From Thalassomonas sp. M1454 (lineage in GTDB: Bacteria; Pseudomonadota; Gammaproteobacteria; Enterobacterales; Alteromonadaceae): DNA of 64,000 bases. Of the stretch, positions 37,837 through 48,392 are shown piece after piece. The stretch covers positions 901,994-965,993 of the forward strand of contig NZ_VKDD01000002.1 of assembly GCF_007097525.1 (NCBI RefSeq). Direction: 5' to 3'. Below the pieces are notes generated by a model. It searched no databases and was not told the DNA's origin. It saw only the letters and a list, made by a program, of their open reading frames with translations. Each line of letters begins with the position of its first letter. Within the stretch, counting starts at the first letter, position 1. The position numbers and the translations under genes are program-made.

Positions 37837-40299
37837 TTAGAATGTTTTACCGATATTGAAACTAAAGAATTCAGTGTCATCACCTTGTTCACTTTCAAGG
37901 CGCTTAGCAAAGTTAAACACCATAGGTCCCATCGGTGATAACCATTGAATCGATAATCCCGTAGAAACACGAATACGACCAGGATCTGAGAAATCTTCCA
38001 ACTTAGCAAATTCTTTCGGCTCTAATGACTCGTAATCTTCTAACTGAAATTCAGTATCCCATACGTTACCAGCATCAACAAAGAAACTAGTACGAACGCT
38101 ATTAGTATAACCTTCATCTAAAAATGGCGTAGGTACAATTAACTCAACACCAGCAATAGCGATGGCATTACCACCAACACTTCGATCAGAAACATCAATC
38201 GCATCTTGACTTGGTGGTAATACTTCCCCGCCCTCACCAGGCACACCAGGTGCTTGTGTTGGGAAGCGGTAAATAGCTCGAGGACCAACGGTATTATTTT
38301 CAAAACCACGTAATGTATCTGAGCCACCTGCTCTATAGTTTTCCCAGAATGGTAATAACTGGTCATTACCTTCTATTGTACTATAACCATTACCGTACCC
38401 TGCTTCAAATCGGGCTAAGAAAGTCCAGCGGTGATCACGAGAAATCGGGAAGTAATACTTTGAGTTATATTTTAATTTAAAGTATTGAACATCTGAGCCA
38501 GGAGTCGTTATCTTACCATTAAGTACTTGCGATGAACCTGCCGTAGGGAATGTACCACGGTTTAACGTTACTCGAGATAAGGTTGCGTTAATATCAAATG
38601 TTTCAAAGTTTAATTTCGCATCAGGATTGTTTGGATCTTGATACACTTCATAGAAATCTTTAATTTGCTCATAGGTTTGCAGATTCGAAATATCACTACT
38701 CTTATAGCCAACACCTAAATTTAAACGTACATATTCATTAATTGGGAAACCAAAATTAACGCCAACACCATAAGTAGTATTGTTGTAGTTTACAAGGTTG
38801 GCTTGACCAGCATCGAATTCACTGTAGAAAATATTACCACCTAAAGATATCGCGTCGATGGTAAAGTATGGATTGGTATAAGATAAGTTTATACTTTGTG
38901 AATACTTCATTGTATTCAACTGTAGTGCTAAACGATTACCAGTTCCTAAAAAGTTATTTTGTTGTACACCAGCATTTAAGCTTAAGCCTGAATAAGAACC
39001 ATAACCAACACCTGCGGTAAATGAGCCTGAAGGCTGTTCTTTCACGGTAAAGTCAACGTCAACTAAATCTTCTTCACCAGGTACTTGCGTAGTTTCAAAC
39101 TCAACGGTTTCAAAATAAGGTAAACGTTGAACACGCATTTTAGAGGCTTCAACCCAGTTATTTGACAACCAAGCACCTTCCATTTGTCGCATTTCTCGGC
39201 GTAATACTTGCTCTGATGTAACATCGTTACCAGTAAAGCTTATGCGGTTAACATATACTCGTTTACCTGGGTCAACAGATACAATTAACTTAACGGTTTT
39301 ATCGTCATCATTAATTTCAGGCATAGTGCGAACTTCAGGGTAAGCATAACCAAATCGACCTAAAAACTTACTAATTAAATCTTCCGTGTAAGTAACTTCA
39401 GCGCCATTATATAGCTCATTAATACGCAATGGACTAATGGCTTCAATAGTTTTGTCGTAACCGGCCATATCACCAACAAACTCAACTTCACTAACGGTGT
39501 ATTGTTCACCCTCAGTTACGTTCATCGTAATATAAACACCTTCTTTATTTGGTGTCATTGAAACCTGAGTAGAGTCTATAGCAAATCGCAAGTAACCACG
39601 GTCAAGATAATAGCTCTCGATAGTTTCCATATCACCTTGCAAAGTTTGCTTTTGATATCTATCTTGCGCCATGAAATCCCACCAAGGAGAATCATAGGTT
39701 AATTCAATTCTTTCTAATAACTGTTCATTAGTGAAGACTTCATTACCAACAACGTTAATTTGTTCTATGGCAGCAGCATCACCTTCCTCGAATTCAAATT
39801 CAAGGTTAATGCGGTTACGAGGTAAGTGAGTGATTTTAGTACTTACATTAGCATTGTATTTACCAACACTGTGGTAAAAGTCTTCTAAACCACTTTCAAT
39901 ACCAGTTAGTACTGAACGGTCTAAGGTTTCACCAACACGAATGTTACTACCATCGAGGCTTTCTTGCAGCTGCTCGTCTTTAATATCATCATTACCTTCA
40001 AAGGTAATACTGGAAATGGTTTCACGCTCTTTCACTTTAAAAATGAGGCGATTACCATCTCGAAATACTTCGATATTATAAAAATGACCTGACTTATATA
40101 AAGACTTAATCGATTGTGAAATACGAAAGTCACTTAATTGATCACCAACGCTCACAGGGATGTGAGTTAATGCTGCACCTAAAGCAACACGCTGTAGTCC
40201 TTTAACTTGTATATCTTCAACCACAAAATCATTGGCTGCTTGGGCATTGCAACCAATGCTGCCTAGTAATACTGCTAAGGCGAGTTTTCTTCTTATCAT
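37837..40299 (-). CDS. bamA: Outer membrane protein assembly factor BamA
   Basis: Core of the BAM complex that inserts beta-barrel proteins into the outer membrane. It has 820 aa from the ATG at 40299 (a TTG four codons upstream is possible). The signal peptide is at residues 1-21. Five POTRA domains cover about 22-425, then the 16-strand barrel, with the insertion-conserved loop VGPRAIYRFPT and RGFENN (VRGF-like) and a C-terminal Phe (NIGKTF). It precedes skp and follows rseP. Confidence 0.96.
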   Translation of the reverse strand: MIRRKLALAVLLGSIGCNAQAANDFVVEDIQVKGLQRVALGAALTHIPVSVGDQLSDFRISQSIKSLYKSGHFYNIEVFRDGNRLIFKVKERETISSITFEGNDDIKDEQLQESLDGSNIRVGETLDRSVLTGIESGLEDFYHSVGKYNANVSTKITHLPRNRINLEFEFEEGDAAAIEQINVVGNEVFTNEQLLERIELTYDSPWWDFMAQDRYQKQTLQGDMETIESYYLDRGYLRFAIDSTQVSMTPNKEGVYITMNVTEGEQYTVSEVEFVGDMAGYDKTIEAISPLRINELYNGAEVTYTEDLISKFLGRFGYAYPEVRTMPEINDDDKTVKLIVSVDPGKRVYVNRISFTGNDVTSEQVLRREMRQMEGAWLSNNWVEASKMRVQRLPYFETVEFETTQVPGEEDLVDVDFTVKEQPSGSFTAGVGYGSYSGLSLNAGVQQNNFLGTGNRLALQLNTMKYSQSINLSYTNPYFTIDAISLGGNIFYSEFDAGQANLVNYNNTTYGVGVNFGFPINEYVRLNLGVGYKSSDISNLQTYEQIKDFYEVYQDPNNPDAKLNFETFDINATLSRVTLNRGTFPTAGSSQVLNGKITTPGSDVQYFKLKYNSKYYFPISRDHRWTFLARFEAGYGNGYSTIEGNDQLLPFWENYRAGGSDTLRGFENNTVGPRAIYRFPTQAPGVPGEGGEVLPPSQDAIDVSDRSVGGNAIAIAGVELIVPTPFLDEGYTNSVRTSFFVDAGNVWDTEFQLEDYESLEPKEFAKLEDFSDPGRIRVSTGLSIQWLSPMGPMVFNFAKRLESEQGDDTEFFSFNIGKTF

Positions 40300-40350
40300 A
40301 TGAATAGTCAACTTTTCTAATTCTTATTTATAATATTGGCATTACCAATA

Positions 40351-41712
40351 TTATTGGAGCCGGGAAAAATCGTTAAAAATAGCTATGCTCATTAACGATA
40401 GTAAAATCAATGCTCCTATTTTAAATCCTACTTCCTGAAATTTTTCGGGTACGGGTTTACCGCTTATAAGTTCTATAAAGTAATAAAGTAAGTGTCCACC
40501 ATCAAGTATTGGTAGTGGTAGTAAATTTATAATGCCCAAGTTTATACTTATTAACGCTAAAAAGCTTAAGAAATATACCAGGCCGTAACCTGCGCTATTT
40601 CCTGCGCCTTGCGCTATTGATATAGGTCCACTTAAATTATCTACACTCACATGACCGGTAATTAGCTTACCAACCATGTCAAAACTTAGCGTGATTAAAT
40701 TCCATGTACTCGCGCCGGCTTTGCTTATTGCCTCTATAGGACCGTATGAAATCTCGATACGATGTTCATCAGGCCAAGGCTCAACAATTGGTGAAACACC
40801 AATATACCCTGTCTTGTGACCATCAGTTTGTTCACGAGTTCCCACAAATATTTCAATAGTCAGTTTTTCGCTACCCCTGAGTAGCTCAACTGGTATTAAT
40901 GTGTTCGGATTTTGTTGAATAATATCAACAAAGCCCTGCCAATTACCATATATATTATCGCCATTTACCGAGATAATTTCATCGCCAACTTTTAAGCCTG
41001 CTTTATCCCCTGCACCGCCGTCCTCAATACGAGCAACTTTTGTCAAAGTCTTTGGTATAAATGGCTCTATACCCAGACTATCCATAGCCGACTCTTTACT
41101 CGGTTCAAACTGCCAATCACTCGTATTAAGTTGTTGTTTATTCACATAAGTTGAATCGAGTTGCTTAGTTGATATAGAAATATTTGGCTCACCAATTTGA
41201 GCAACTAACGCCATTTGAACTGCATTCCAGTCTTGGGTTTGCTTATCGTTAATGGCAACAATCTGGGTATTACTTTGTAGTTGCGCTTGGCTAGCAATTG
41301 AATCCGGAGCAACACTGCCGATTACTGGTTTAACGCTACTCATGCCAATAATAAACATTAAATAGAAGGCCACAATAGCAAATAAGAAGTTAGCAATAGG
41401 ACCAGCAGCAACAATCGCAATGCGTTGATATACCGATTTATGGTTAAAGGCAAATTGCTTTTCGCTATCAGAAATGTCATCAACACGACCATCAAGCATT
41501 TTCACAAAGCCGCCTAAAGGCAGTAACGCGATTACAAACTCAGTACCGTGTTTATCATGGGTACGCCAAAGTGTTTTACCAAAACCAATAGAGAAACGTT
41601 CAACCTTAACGCCGCATTTTCTCGCTACCCAAAAGTGGCCGTACTCGTGCACGGTAACAAGTAAGCCAAGGGCAACAATAAAAGAACCCAAATTCCATAG
41701 TAAGTCAAACAT
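40351..41712 (-). CDS. rseP: Site-2 protease RseP
   Basis: Inner-membrane zinc protease that cleaves RseA to release sigma-E under envelope stress. It has 453 aa. HEYGH at residues 22-26 supplies zinc ligands; the third is in the C-terminal LDGGHLLYY. Two PDZ domains lie between (the second is clear at VARIEDGGAGDKAGLKVGDEI). It starts one base after the dxr stop. Confidence 0.95.
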   Translation of the reverse strand: MFDLLWNLGSFIVALGLLVTVHEYGHFWVARKCGVKVERFSIGFGKTLWRTHDKHGTEFVIALLPLGGFVKMLDGRVDDISDSEKQFAFNHKSVYQRIAIVAAGPIANFLFAIVAFYLMFIIGMSSVKPVIGSVAPDSIASQAQLQSNTQIVAINDKQTQDWNAVQMALVAQIGEPNISISTKQLDSTYVNKQQLNTSDWQFEPSKESAMDSLGIEPFIPKTLTKVARIEDGGAGDKAGLKVGDEIISVNGDNIYGNWQGFVDIIQQNPNTLIPVELLRGSEKLTIEIFVGTREQTDGHKTGYIGVSPIVEPWPDEHRIEISYGPIEAISKAGASTWNLITLSFDMVGKLITGHVSVDNLSGPISIAQGAGNSAGYGLVYFLSFLALISINLGIINLLPLPILDGGHLLYYFIELISGKPVPEKFQEVGFKIGALILLSLMSIAIFNDFSRLQ

Positions 41713-41713
41713 G

Positions 41714-42916
41714 CTAAGTTACATCCAATGTTTTTATTGTGTCATGAGCCAATGCTCTTGCTTGCGAGTCAAGGTCAACAACCTCATCAATAGTGGTCAC
41801 ATTAAAGTGGGAAAAATGTTTCATCACAACTTCATTAACCACACTTATTTCGGTAAATTTTATTTCTTCATTTAAAAAGGCAGCGACAGAAATTTCATTG
41901 GCAGCATTTAAAGCCGTACAGGCAGCTTGCCCCTGACGGCAAGCATCAATAGCAAGTTTAAGGTTTGGGTAACGTTTAAAATCAGCTGCACAGAATTCAA
42001 AGTTTTTGCAGTTAAAGAAGTCAAAAGGCTCGACACCAGAATCAATACGCTGTGGATATGCTAAAGCATGAGCGATAGGCGTGCGCATGTCTGGGTTACC
42101 CATTTGTGCAATAACAGAGCCATCAACATACTGAACCATAGAGTGAATGGTACTTTGCGGATGAAGTACCACTTGAATATCATCAACATCTAAATTAAAC
42201 AACCACTTCGCTTCAATTAGCTCAAGGCCTTTATTCATCATAGTTGCTGAATCAACTGAAATTTTACGGCCCATATCCCAGTTAGGATGTGCACAAGCTT
42301 GCTCTGGGGTAATATTAGCAAAATCAGCTAATGGCGTTTCTCGAAAAGGACCACCTGAGCCGGTTAATAATATTTTGCTAATACCATAATCGGCTATTTT
42401 CCCATGCCCTACTCTAGTTTGCATATCTAAAGGCAGACTTTGAAAAATGGCATTGTGTTCAGAATCTATTGGCAGTAATTCGGCTTTAGAAGCAGCTAAG
42501 GCATCGATGAATATTTGCCCTGAAGTAACTAATGATTCTTTGTTAGCAAGCAGAACACGTTTATCTGCTTTTATAGCTGCAAGTGTCGGTAGTAAACCTG
42601 ATGCACCAACAATAGCAGCCATAACAGAATCAACTTTGCTGCTACTAGCTAGTTTAATAAGTGCTTGCGCACCAGCTAAAACTTCAATTTGGTGGTAGTC
42701 ATCGGCAATTAATTTTAATTTAAGTTGCTCAGCGCTGTACTCGTCAACCATCACGACGGTTTCAGGAGAGAATTCAACACACAAATCAAACATGGTATCA
42801 ACCCTAGAGTGGGCCGATAAACTTACAACGTTATACTTTTGAGGATGGCGCCTAACTACGTCTAACGTGTTCAGGCCTATAGAGCCAGTAGCGCCAAGCA
42901 CACATAAATTTTGCAT
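41714..42916 (-). CDS. dxr: 1-deoxy-D-xylulose-5-phosphate reductoisomerase
   Basis: Second step of the MEP pathway for isoprenoids, NADPH-dependent. It has 400 aa. The nucleotide-binding GATGSIGLNTLDV is at the N-terminus, LLANKESLVTSG and LPIDSEHNAIFQ bind substrate and metal, and GSGGPFRETP lies in the mobile region. Its product feeds UppS two genes upstream in the same operon. It lies between cdsA and rseP. Confidence 0.96.
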   Translation of the reverse strand: MQNLCVLGATGSIGLNTLDVVRRHPQKYNVVSLSAHSRVDTMFDLCVEFSPETVVMVDEYSAEQLKLKLIADDYHQIEVLAGAQALIKLASSSKVDSVMAAIVGASGLLPTLAAIKADKRVLLANKESLVTSGQIFIDALAASKAELLPIDSEHNAIFQSLPLDMQTRVGHGKIADYGISKILLTGSGGPFRETPLADFANITPEQACAHPNWDMGRKISVDSATMMNKGLELIEAKWLFNLDVDDIQVVLHPQSTIHSMVQYVDGSVIAQMGNPDMRTPIAHALAYPQRIDSGVEPFDFFNCKNFEFCAADFKRYPNLKLAIDACRQGQAACTALNAANEISVAAFLNEEIKFTEISVVNEVVMKHFSHFNVTTIDEVVDLDSQARALAHDTIKTLDVT

Positions 42917-42922
42917 TATTTA

Positions 42923-43786
42923 TTACCAGCCAAACAAGGCAAAACAAAGAGCAAATACCGGCGCTGTTGCGGTTAAACTATCGATTCTATCTAATATACC
43001 GCCATGACCAGGTAAAATAGAGCCACTGTCTTTAACACCAGCTTGGCGCTTAAGCATACTCTCGGTTAAATCACCAACAACGGAAACTGAGCTTATAAGC
43101 AAGGCTAAAGCTACCGTCATAAACAACTGTTCGATGCTCCAAGAGAAATAAAGTGCAGTAATGATTGCAACAGCAGCTGCGGCGATATTACCACCAATAA
43201 AACCTTCTATTGTTTTACCCGGACTTACGTTAGGCATTAATTTATTTTTACCAAAACGTTTGCCTGCAAAATAAGCGCCGACATCAGCACTCCAAACAAA
43301 AGCAAACAGAAGCATTAATAAGTACGCACCATCAAATTCGGCGAAAACAATATTATTTGAACGTAGTACAAGAAAGGCAACCCACATAGGCGCTAAAGTG
43401 ATTAAACCAAATAAACCACGTATTGAACGGTGTCCAGTCCAAAAGCTGCTGTATCTAGGGTATTTAAAGATCATAAAAATACATAAAGCCCACCATACAG
43501 ATGCAGCAATAAGTATATTTTCAGCAAGTGGGTTTAAACCACCGAGTTGCCAAATTTGTTCTGGTGGTAAAACATACCATAAGCCAGCAATAGCAAGTGC
43601 AATAAAAGTAACAAAGCCAATACGACGCTTAGTAGTATCAAACCCCATCAAAGGTCCCCACTCCCACGCGCCAATCGCGATAATGGCTAAGACAACCCCT
43701 GCAAAGGCTTGCAGAGATAAAAAGAAAATGGCGGCAATAGCAAGAGGCGCTAATATCAATGCCGTTAAAATACGTTGTTTTAACAA
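42923..43786 (-). CDS. cdsA: Phosphatidate cytidylyltransferase
   Basis: Makes CDP-diacylglycerol, the precursor of all phospholipids. It has 287 aa with about eight membrane helices. The signature SVVGDLTESMLKRQAGVKDSG...PGHGGILDRIDS near the C-terminus is complete. It starts three bases after the uppS stop and is followed by dxr after six bases. Confidence 0.96.
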   Translation of the reverse strand: MLKQRILTALILAPLAIAAIFFLSLQAFAGVVLAIIAIGAWEWGPLMGFDTTKRRIGFVTFIALAIAGLWYVLPPEQIWQLGGLNPLAENILIAASVWWALCIFMIFKYPRYSSFWTGHRSIRGLFGLITLAPMWVAFLVLRSNNIVFAEFDGAYLLMLLFAFVWSADVGAYFAGKRFGKNKLMPNVSPGKTIEGFIGGNIAAAAVAIITALYFSWSIEQLFMTVALALLISSVSVVGDLTESMLKRQAGVKDSGSILPGHGGILDRIDSLTATAPVFALCFALFGW

Positions 43787-43789
43787 ACG

Positions 43790-44554
43790 TTAATCCTTTT
43801 TAGTGCTCAAATTTACCTGTTCACCAGTTTTACCAAAACGTCGCTCTCGTGCTGAAAACGAGGCTAAGGCTTGCTTAAACGATTCTGCTTTAAAGTCAGG
43901 CCAAAGTTTATCGGTAAAATAAAACTCAGCATAAGCGGCTTGCCATAGTAAAAAATTACTAATGCGGAAGTCACCACCGGTTCTGATCAATAAATCTAAT
44001 TCAGGTAAATTCGATAAATTTATATGATTATTGAGCATATGCTCATCTATATCACTAACGTTTATCTCGCCAGCTACGGCAAGTTGAGCAATTTTTTTAG
44101 ATGCTTGTGCTATATCCCAACGGCCACCGTAATTGGCGGCGACAGATAGTACCATTGCATCATTATTTTTAGTTAGCTGCTCGGCATCAGTGATCTTTTG
44201 TTGTAACTTTGTTGAAAAGCGAGATTTATCGCCAATCACTTGAAAACGAATATTATTTTTATGTAAGCGTTTAACTTCTCGAGTTAACACAAACATAAAT
44301 AAATCCATTAAAACACTAACTTCTGCGGCAGGTCTTTGCCAGTTTTCACTACTAAAAGCAAAAAGAGTTAGCGCTTTTACGCCCATTTCTCGTGCTGTAC
44401 TTACACAATCCCTCACTGACTCAACGCCAGCTTTATGCCCAACTACACGGCCTTTACCCTGTAACTGTGCCCAACGTCCATTACCATCCATAATAATAGC
44501 CACATGCTGTGGTAACGCTGTAGGTTCACTATTTAAGGTATCAATAGTTGTCAC
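43790..44554 (-). CDS. uppS: Undecaprenyl pyrophosphate synthase
   Basis: cis-prenyltransferase that makes the C55 carrier lipid for peptidoglycan and O-antigen. It has 254 aa. IMDGNGRWA with the catalytic Asp23 is at the N-terminus; [11 protein letters not shown] and the C-terminal [24 protein letters not shown] are present. It lies in the frr-uppS-cdsA-dxr-rseP row. Confidence 0.96.
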   Translation of the reverse strand: MTTIDTLNSEPTALPQHVAIIMDGNGRWAQLQGKGRVVGHKAGVESVRDCVSTAREMGVKALTLFAFSSENWQRPAAEVSVLMDLFMFVLTREVKRLHKNNIRFQVIGDKSRFSTKLQQKITDAEQLTKNNDAMVLSVAANYGGRWDIAQASKKIAQLAVAGEINVSDIDEHMLNNHINLSNLPELDLLIRTGGDFRISNFLLWQAAYAEFYFTDKLWPDFKAESFKQALASFSARERRFGKTGEQVNLSTKKD

Positions 44555-44651
44555 GAAACATCCATCTTATAAAAAAGCCGTAAACTATGCGAATAAATTA
44601 ATTAAATAAAATTACGTGTTAGTTTACGGCGATTAGCCTAAAAATCTAAAA

Positions 44652-45209
44652 TTAGATTTCCATTAATTCTTTTTCTTTCGCTGAAGCAATTTCATCAGCT
44701 TGTTTGATAAATTCATCAGTGATCTTTTGAATTGCATCTTCTGCATTTCGAGCTTCATCATCACTAATTTCTTTTTCTTTATTCAAAGATTTAATATCAG
44801 AGTTAGCATCACGACGAATATTGCGAATTGCAACTTTACCAGCTTCAATTTCACCGCCAACTACTTTAACTAATTCACGACGACGCTCTTCAGTTAATGG
44901 TGGTAATGGAATACGAATTAACGTGCCTTGTGACGAAGGGTTTAAACCTAAGTCTGATTTCATAATTGCTTTTTCAACTAAACCAACCATAGATTTATCG
45001 AATACAGAAATTGAAATAGTACGTGCATCTGGTGTTGAAACGTTACCAATTTGCGCTAGAGGTGAATCTACGCCGTAATACTCTACAGTGATGTTATCTA
45101 ATAAAGAAACGTGAGCACGGCCAGTTCTAATTTTATTTAATTGACCTTTTAATGATTCAATACTTTTGCCCATTCGGCTTCTGGCATCTTGTTGAATTTC
45201 GTTAATCAA
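44652..45209 (-). CDS. frr: Ribosome recycling factor
   Basis: Splits post-termination ribosomes with EF-G. It has 185 aa, the standard length. The three-helix bundle and the hinge regions are recognisable from [15 protein letters not shown], and [15 protein letters not shown]. It lies 91 bases after pyrH and is probably cotranscribed with it. Confidence 0.97.
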   Translation of the reverse strand: MINEIQQDARSRMGKSIESLKGQLNKIRTGRAHVSLLDNITVEYYGVDSPLAQIGNVSTPDARTISISVFDKSMVGLVEKAIMKSDLGLNPSSQGTLIRIPLPPLTEERRRELVKVVGGEIEAGKVAIRNIRRDANSDIKSLNKEKEISDDEARNAEDAIQKITDEFIKQADEIASAKEKELMEI

Positions 45210-45300
45210 AACCTTGATCCTTTTTGCTAAAATTTAAATTATATTCTGAAATAAATAATACGAGTGATAACTAAATAACTCGTAAGCAGACAGTTAGTAT

Positions 45301-46041
45301 TTATTTAACGTCCGCATCATGATTAATTGTAGTACCTTCACTACCACCCATAACAATTGACTTTAATGCGCCTTCTTTATTCATGTTAAACACACGAATA
45401 GGCATTGAATGGTCACGAGCTAAAGTAAAGGCCGCTAAGTCCATTACTTTTAATTCTTTCTCAAGCACAGTTTCATAAGATAAGTTGCTATAAAGTTCTG
45501 CGTCAGGGTTTGTTACCGGATCAGCTGAGTAAATACCGTCAACTTTTGTACCTTTAAAAACAGCGTCAGCTTCAATTTCAATACCACGTAAACAAGCAGC
45601 TGAATCGGTAGTAAAGAATGGGTTACCTGTACCAGCACTGAAAATAACTACGCGACCAGATTTTAATAAGCTAATCGCTTCTGCCCAGTTATAACTGTCA
45701 CAAACACCAGTTAAATCAATTGCCGACATTAAACGAGCATTTACAAAGGCACGATGCAGCGCATCACGCATTGCTAAACCGTTCATTACAGTTGCTAACA
45801 TCCCCATTTGGTCACCAACAACTCGGTTCATACCAGCTTGTGCTAAACCAGCACCACGGAATAAATTACCACCGCCAATAACTAAGCCTACTTGTACGCC
45901 CATCTCAATCAATTCTTTAATTTCTTGAGCCATACGATCTAGTACTTTAGGATCAATTCCAAAGCCTTCATCTCCCATTAGGGCTTCGCCACTAAGTTTT
46001 AATAATATGCGACGATACGTTGGTTTAGGGTTAGTGCTCAT
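45301..46041 (-). CDS. pyrH: Uridylate kinase
   Basis: Phosphorylates UMP to UDP. It has 246 aa. Amino acid kinase fold: [13 protein letters not shown] near the start, [24 protein letters not shown], and [11 protein letters not shown]. It lies in the conserved tsf-pyrH-frr order but has a 316-base leader region with an inverted repeat, so it probably has its own promoter. Confidence 0.97.
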   Translation of the reverse strand: MSTNPKPTYRRILLKLSGEALMGDEGFGIDPKVLDRMAQEIKELIEMGVQVGLVIGGGNLFRGAGLAQAGMNRVVGDQMGMLATVMNGLAMRDALHRAFVNARLMSAIDLTGVCDSYNWAEAISLLKSGRVVIFSAGTGNPFFTTDSAACLRGIEIEADAVFKGTKVDGIYSADPVTNPDAELYSNLSYETVLEKELKVMDLAAFTLARDHSMPIRVFNMNKEGALKSIVMGGSEGTTINHDADVK

Positions 46042-46071
46042 AAAGTAAACAATCCTGTAATAAATGTGAAA

Positions 46072-46120
46072 ATACTAATCTTAATATTATTAGAGTGTAA
46101 AATAACATTAAGATTAGTAT
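46072..46120 (-). repeat. Inverted repeat in the pyrH leader
   Basis: Perfect 14-bp arms ATACTAATCTTAAT (46072-46085) and ATTAAGATTAGTAT (46107-46120) with a 21-nt loop, 30 bases before the pyrH start. No T-run. It could be an operator, an attenuator or a small palindromic repeat. Confidence 0.65.
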
Positions 46121-46186
46121 AGAAAATAATTTGATTTAAATACAAAATCTAAACCGCAGCTATTTTAATACCAATTACATTTTTTA

Positions 46187-46203
46187 TCTACCAACTGAGC
46201 TAT
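46187..46203 (-). pseudogene. tRNA D-arm relic
   Basis: On the minus strand ATAGCTCAGTTGGTAGA, identical over 17 nt to positions 8836-8852 of tRNA-Phe. The flanks do not form an acceptor or anticodon arm, so it is a fragment only. Confidence 0.65.
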
Positions 46204-46302
46204 ATTAATGATAATTAATGCGAAGTTGCTTAATTAACAAACAAACTTATATGTAAAAGTGTGTGCCAAACAATAGTTCTTGCATGTTAGCGCCAATATA
46301 AA

Positions 46303-46341
46303 TAAAAAAGCCCTGTTATCAAAGATAACAGGGCTTTTTTT
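46303..46341 (-). terminator. Terminator of rpsB-tsf
   Basis: Stem AAAGCCCTGTTATC / GATAACAGGGCTTT with three-base loop and T-runs on both strands; it lies just after the tsf stop. Confidence 0.92.
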
Positions 46342-46357
46342 AAAGCTTTAAAAGCTA

Positions 46358-47206
46358 TTAGTTAGCTTTTGCAGCAGCGATTTGTGCTTCAACTTCAGCA
46401 GCAAAATCTTCTTCTTTCTTCTCGATACCTTCACCTACTTCTAGGCGAACGAATGAAGAAACTGTTAAACCTTTCTCTTTTAAGATAGCGCCAACAGTTT
46501 TCTTAGGTTCCATGATGAAAGCTTGACCAGTTAAAGAAACTTCACCAGTAAACTTAGCCATACGACCATTAACCATTTTTTCAGCGATTTCAGCAGGCTT
46601 GCCTTCGTTCATCGCGATTTCGATTTGGATAGCTTTTTCTTTCTCAACAACTTCAGCTGGAACATCAGCTGGAGTTACGTAGTCAGGCTTAGAAGCAGCA
46701 ACGTGCATTGCAATGTGCTTTAATGACTCAGCGTCACCTTCACCTGCAACAACAACACCAATGTTACCACCGTGAATGTAAGATGCAGCAGCACCTTCAA
46801 CATAAGATACACGACGAACGTTGATGTTTTCACCGATTTTAGCAACAAGAGCAACACGCTTTTCTTCGAATTGAGCTTGTAACTCTTCGATAGCAACGTT
46901 GTTTGCAGCAGCAGCTTCAGCTACTTCGTTAGCGAATGCTAAGAAGTTACCATCTTTAGCTACGAAGTCAGTTTGACAGTTAACTTCAACTAATGCAGCA
47001 ACACCATTGTTTTCTTTAATGATGATTGCGCCTTCAGCTGCAATGTTACCTGCTTTTTTAGCAGCTTTTGCTTGACCAGACTTACGCATGTTATCAATTG
47101 CAAGTTCGATGTCGCCGTCAGTTTCTTGTAAAGCTTTTTTACAATCCATCATGCCAGCGCCAGTGCGGTCACGAAGTTCTTTAACTTGTTTAGCAGTAAT
47201 TGCCAT
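46358..47206 (-). CDS. tsf: Elongation factor Ts
   Basis: Nucleotide exchange factor for EF-Tu. It has 282 aa. The N-terminal UBA-like domain ([19 protein letters not shown]) and the [10 protein letters not shown] motif that contacts EF-Tu are present, with the core and C-terminal modules following. Codon use is that of a highly expressed gene. It lies 86 bases after rpsB in the classical operon. Confidence 0.97.
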   Translation of the reverse strand: MAITAKQVKELRDRTGAGMMDCKKALQETDGDIELAIDNMRKSGQAKAAKKAGNIAAEGAIIIKENNGVAALVEVNCQTDFVAKDGNFLAFANEVAEAAAANNVAIEELQAQFEEKRVALVAKIGENINVRRVSYVEGAAASYIHGGNIGVVVAGEGDAESLKHIAMHVAASKPDYVTPADVPAEVVEKEKAIQIEIAMNEGKPAEIAEKMVNGRMAKFTGEVSLTGQAFIMEPKKTVGAILKEKGLTVSSFVRLEVGEGIEKKEEDFAAEVEAQIAAAKAN

Positions 47207-47292
47207 GAGTTAATTCCTTAAATATCTGTAATTAATTAGAAAGAGGCTCAAATGAACCTCTTTAGAAGTAAAAATTAAATCGAACGATTTAA

Positions 47293-48021
47293 TTACTCAG
47301 CTTCAACAAAACCGTCTTTTTCAGCAGCTACAGCAATGTTTTGCTCGCGACCTTCGATTACAGCGTTTGCAGCTGAATCTAGGTATAGGCTGATTGCACG
47401 GATAGCATCATCGTTACCAGGAACGATAAAGTCTACGCCGTCAGGGCTTGAGTTAGTATCTACTACAGAAATTACTGGGATACCTAAGTTGTTAGCTTCT
47501 TTGATAGCAATGTGTTCATGGTCAGCATCGATGATGAATAATGCATCAGGAAGACCGCCCATGTTTTTGATACCACCAAGGCTTTTCTCAAGTTTTTCCA
47601 TTTCACGAGTACGCATTAATGCTTCTTTCTTAGTAAGAGCATCAAAAGTACCGTCTTGGCTTTGAGATTCTAAATCTTTAAGACGTTTGATAGATTGACG
47701 AACTGTTTTCCAGTTAGTCAACATACCACCTAACCAGCGGTGGTTAACGTAGAATTGATCAGATTTAAGAGCAGCTTCTTTAACTGCATCGCTAGCAGCA
47801 CGCTTAGTACCAACGAATAATACTTTACCTTTCTTAGTAGAAACACCTGATAAGAAGTTTAAAGCTTCGTTGAACATTGGAACAGTTTGTTCTAAGTTGA
47901 TGATATGAACTTTGTCACGTGCACCAAAAATGTAAGATTTCATTTTCGGGTTCCAGTAACGAGTCTTATGACCGAAGTGAACACCTGCTTTTAGCATGTC
48001 GCGCATTGATACGTTTGGCAT
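47293..48021 (-). CDS. rpsB: 30S ribosomal protein S2
   Basis: It has 242 aa from the ATG at 48021, preceded by AGAGGA at correct distance. The start fits the family ([26 protein letters not shown]). A longer in-frame reading up to 48099 runs through the conserved leader RNA and is rejected. It carries typical S2 segments [33 protein letters not shown] and [14 protein letters not shown]. Confidence 0.97.
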   Translation of the reverse strand: MPNVSMRDMLKAGVHFGHKTRYWNPKMKSYIFGARDKVHIINLEQTVPMFNEALNFLSGVSTKKGKVLFVGTKRAASDAVKEAALKSDQFYVNHRWLGGMLTNWKTVRQSIKRLKDLESQSQDGTFDALTKKEALMRTREMEKLEKSLGGIKNMGGLPDALFIIDADHEHIAIKEANNLGIPVISVVDTNSSPDGVDFIVPGNDDAIRAISLYLDSAANAVIEGREQNIAVAAEKDGFVEAE

Positions 48022-48107
48022 TTTAAATTCCTCTGGGGTTAAGCGTTCATACATTCCATAATTCCGACCTATGGTTACCATCATGCTGGTAACAGGCACC
48101 CCGGAAT
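48022..48107 (-). promoter_or_regulatory. rpsB leader RNA (S2 autoregulation element)
   Basis: On the minus strand an outer pair ATTCCG / CGGAAT (48107-48102 and 48066-48061) encloses a hairpin GTTACC / GGTAAC. The GGGGT at 48102-48098 can pair with ACCCC at 48039-48035, next to the Shine-Dalgarno, giving a pseudoknot. S2 is known to repress its own translation through a conserved rpsB leader in gammaproteobacteria; this structure fits. Confidence 0.7.
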
Positions 48108-48190
48108 ATGTTTGCCGAATGTATGTGAGTTTAATAGTAAATTACTACCCACTATTGAGCAGTAAAGTTTGCTTAAAATTAAGCGTTTCT

Positions 48191-48223
48191 CATTGCCGGT
48201 CAAATGACCTTTTTCAATGAGCG
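48191..48223. repeat. Nested inverted repeat upstream of rpsB
   Basis: CTCATTG / CAATGAG outer arms enclose GGTC / GACC. It lies in the region that must hold the rpsB and map promoters. It could be a regulator site; no protein is assigned. Confidence 0.4.
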
Positions 48224-48392
48224 GCGTTTTATACCACTTTCAGGCGTAAAAGGGAAGTTATTTTGTTGTTTATTTGATAAAGCCAAATATAACATTTATG
48301 GCATAACATTATATTTTAAGTTATTATTGCGCCCATAAATTATAGTAAGTAATGAAGAATAATTACTTTGTTATCACTCTCTAAGGAAAAGC

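Larger units (their letters stand above)
46042..46357. other. Intergenic region tsf / pyrH
   Basis: No gene in 316 bases. It holds the tsf terminator (46303-46341), a tRNA D-arm relic (46187-46203), a repeat-like AATACCAATTACAT (46167-46180), and a 14-bp inverted repeat (46072-46120) in front of pyrH. Confidence 0.7.

Noticed and set aside
48022..48099. N-terminal extension of rpsB by 26 codons
   Set aside because: The extension covers the structured leader RNA; the ATG at 48021 has a good Shine-Dalgarno and matches the S2 family start.
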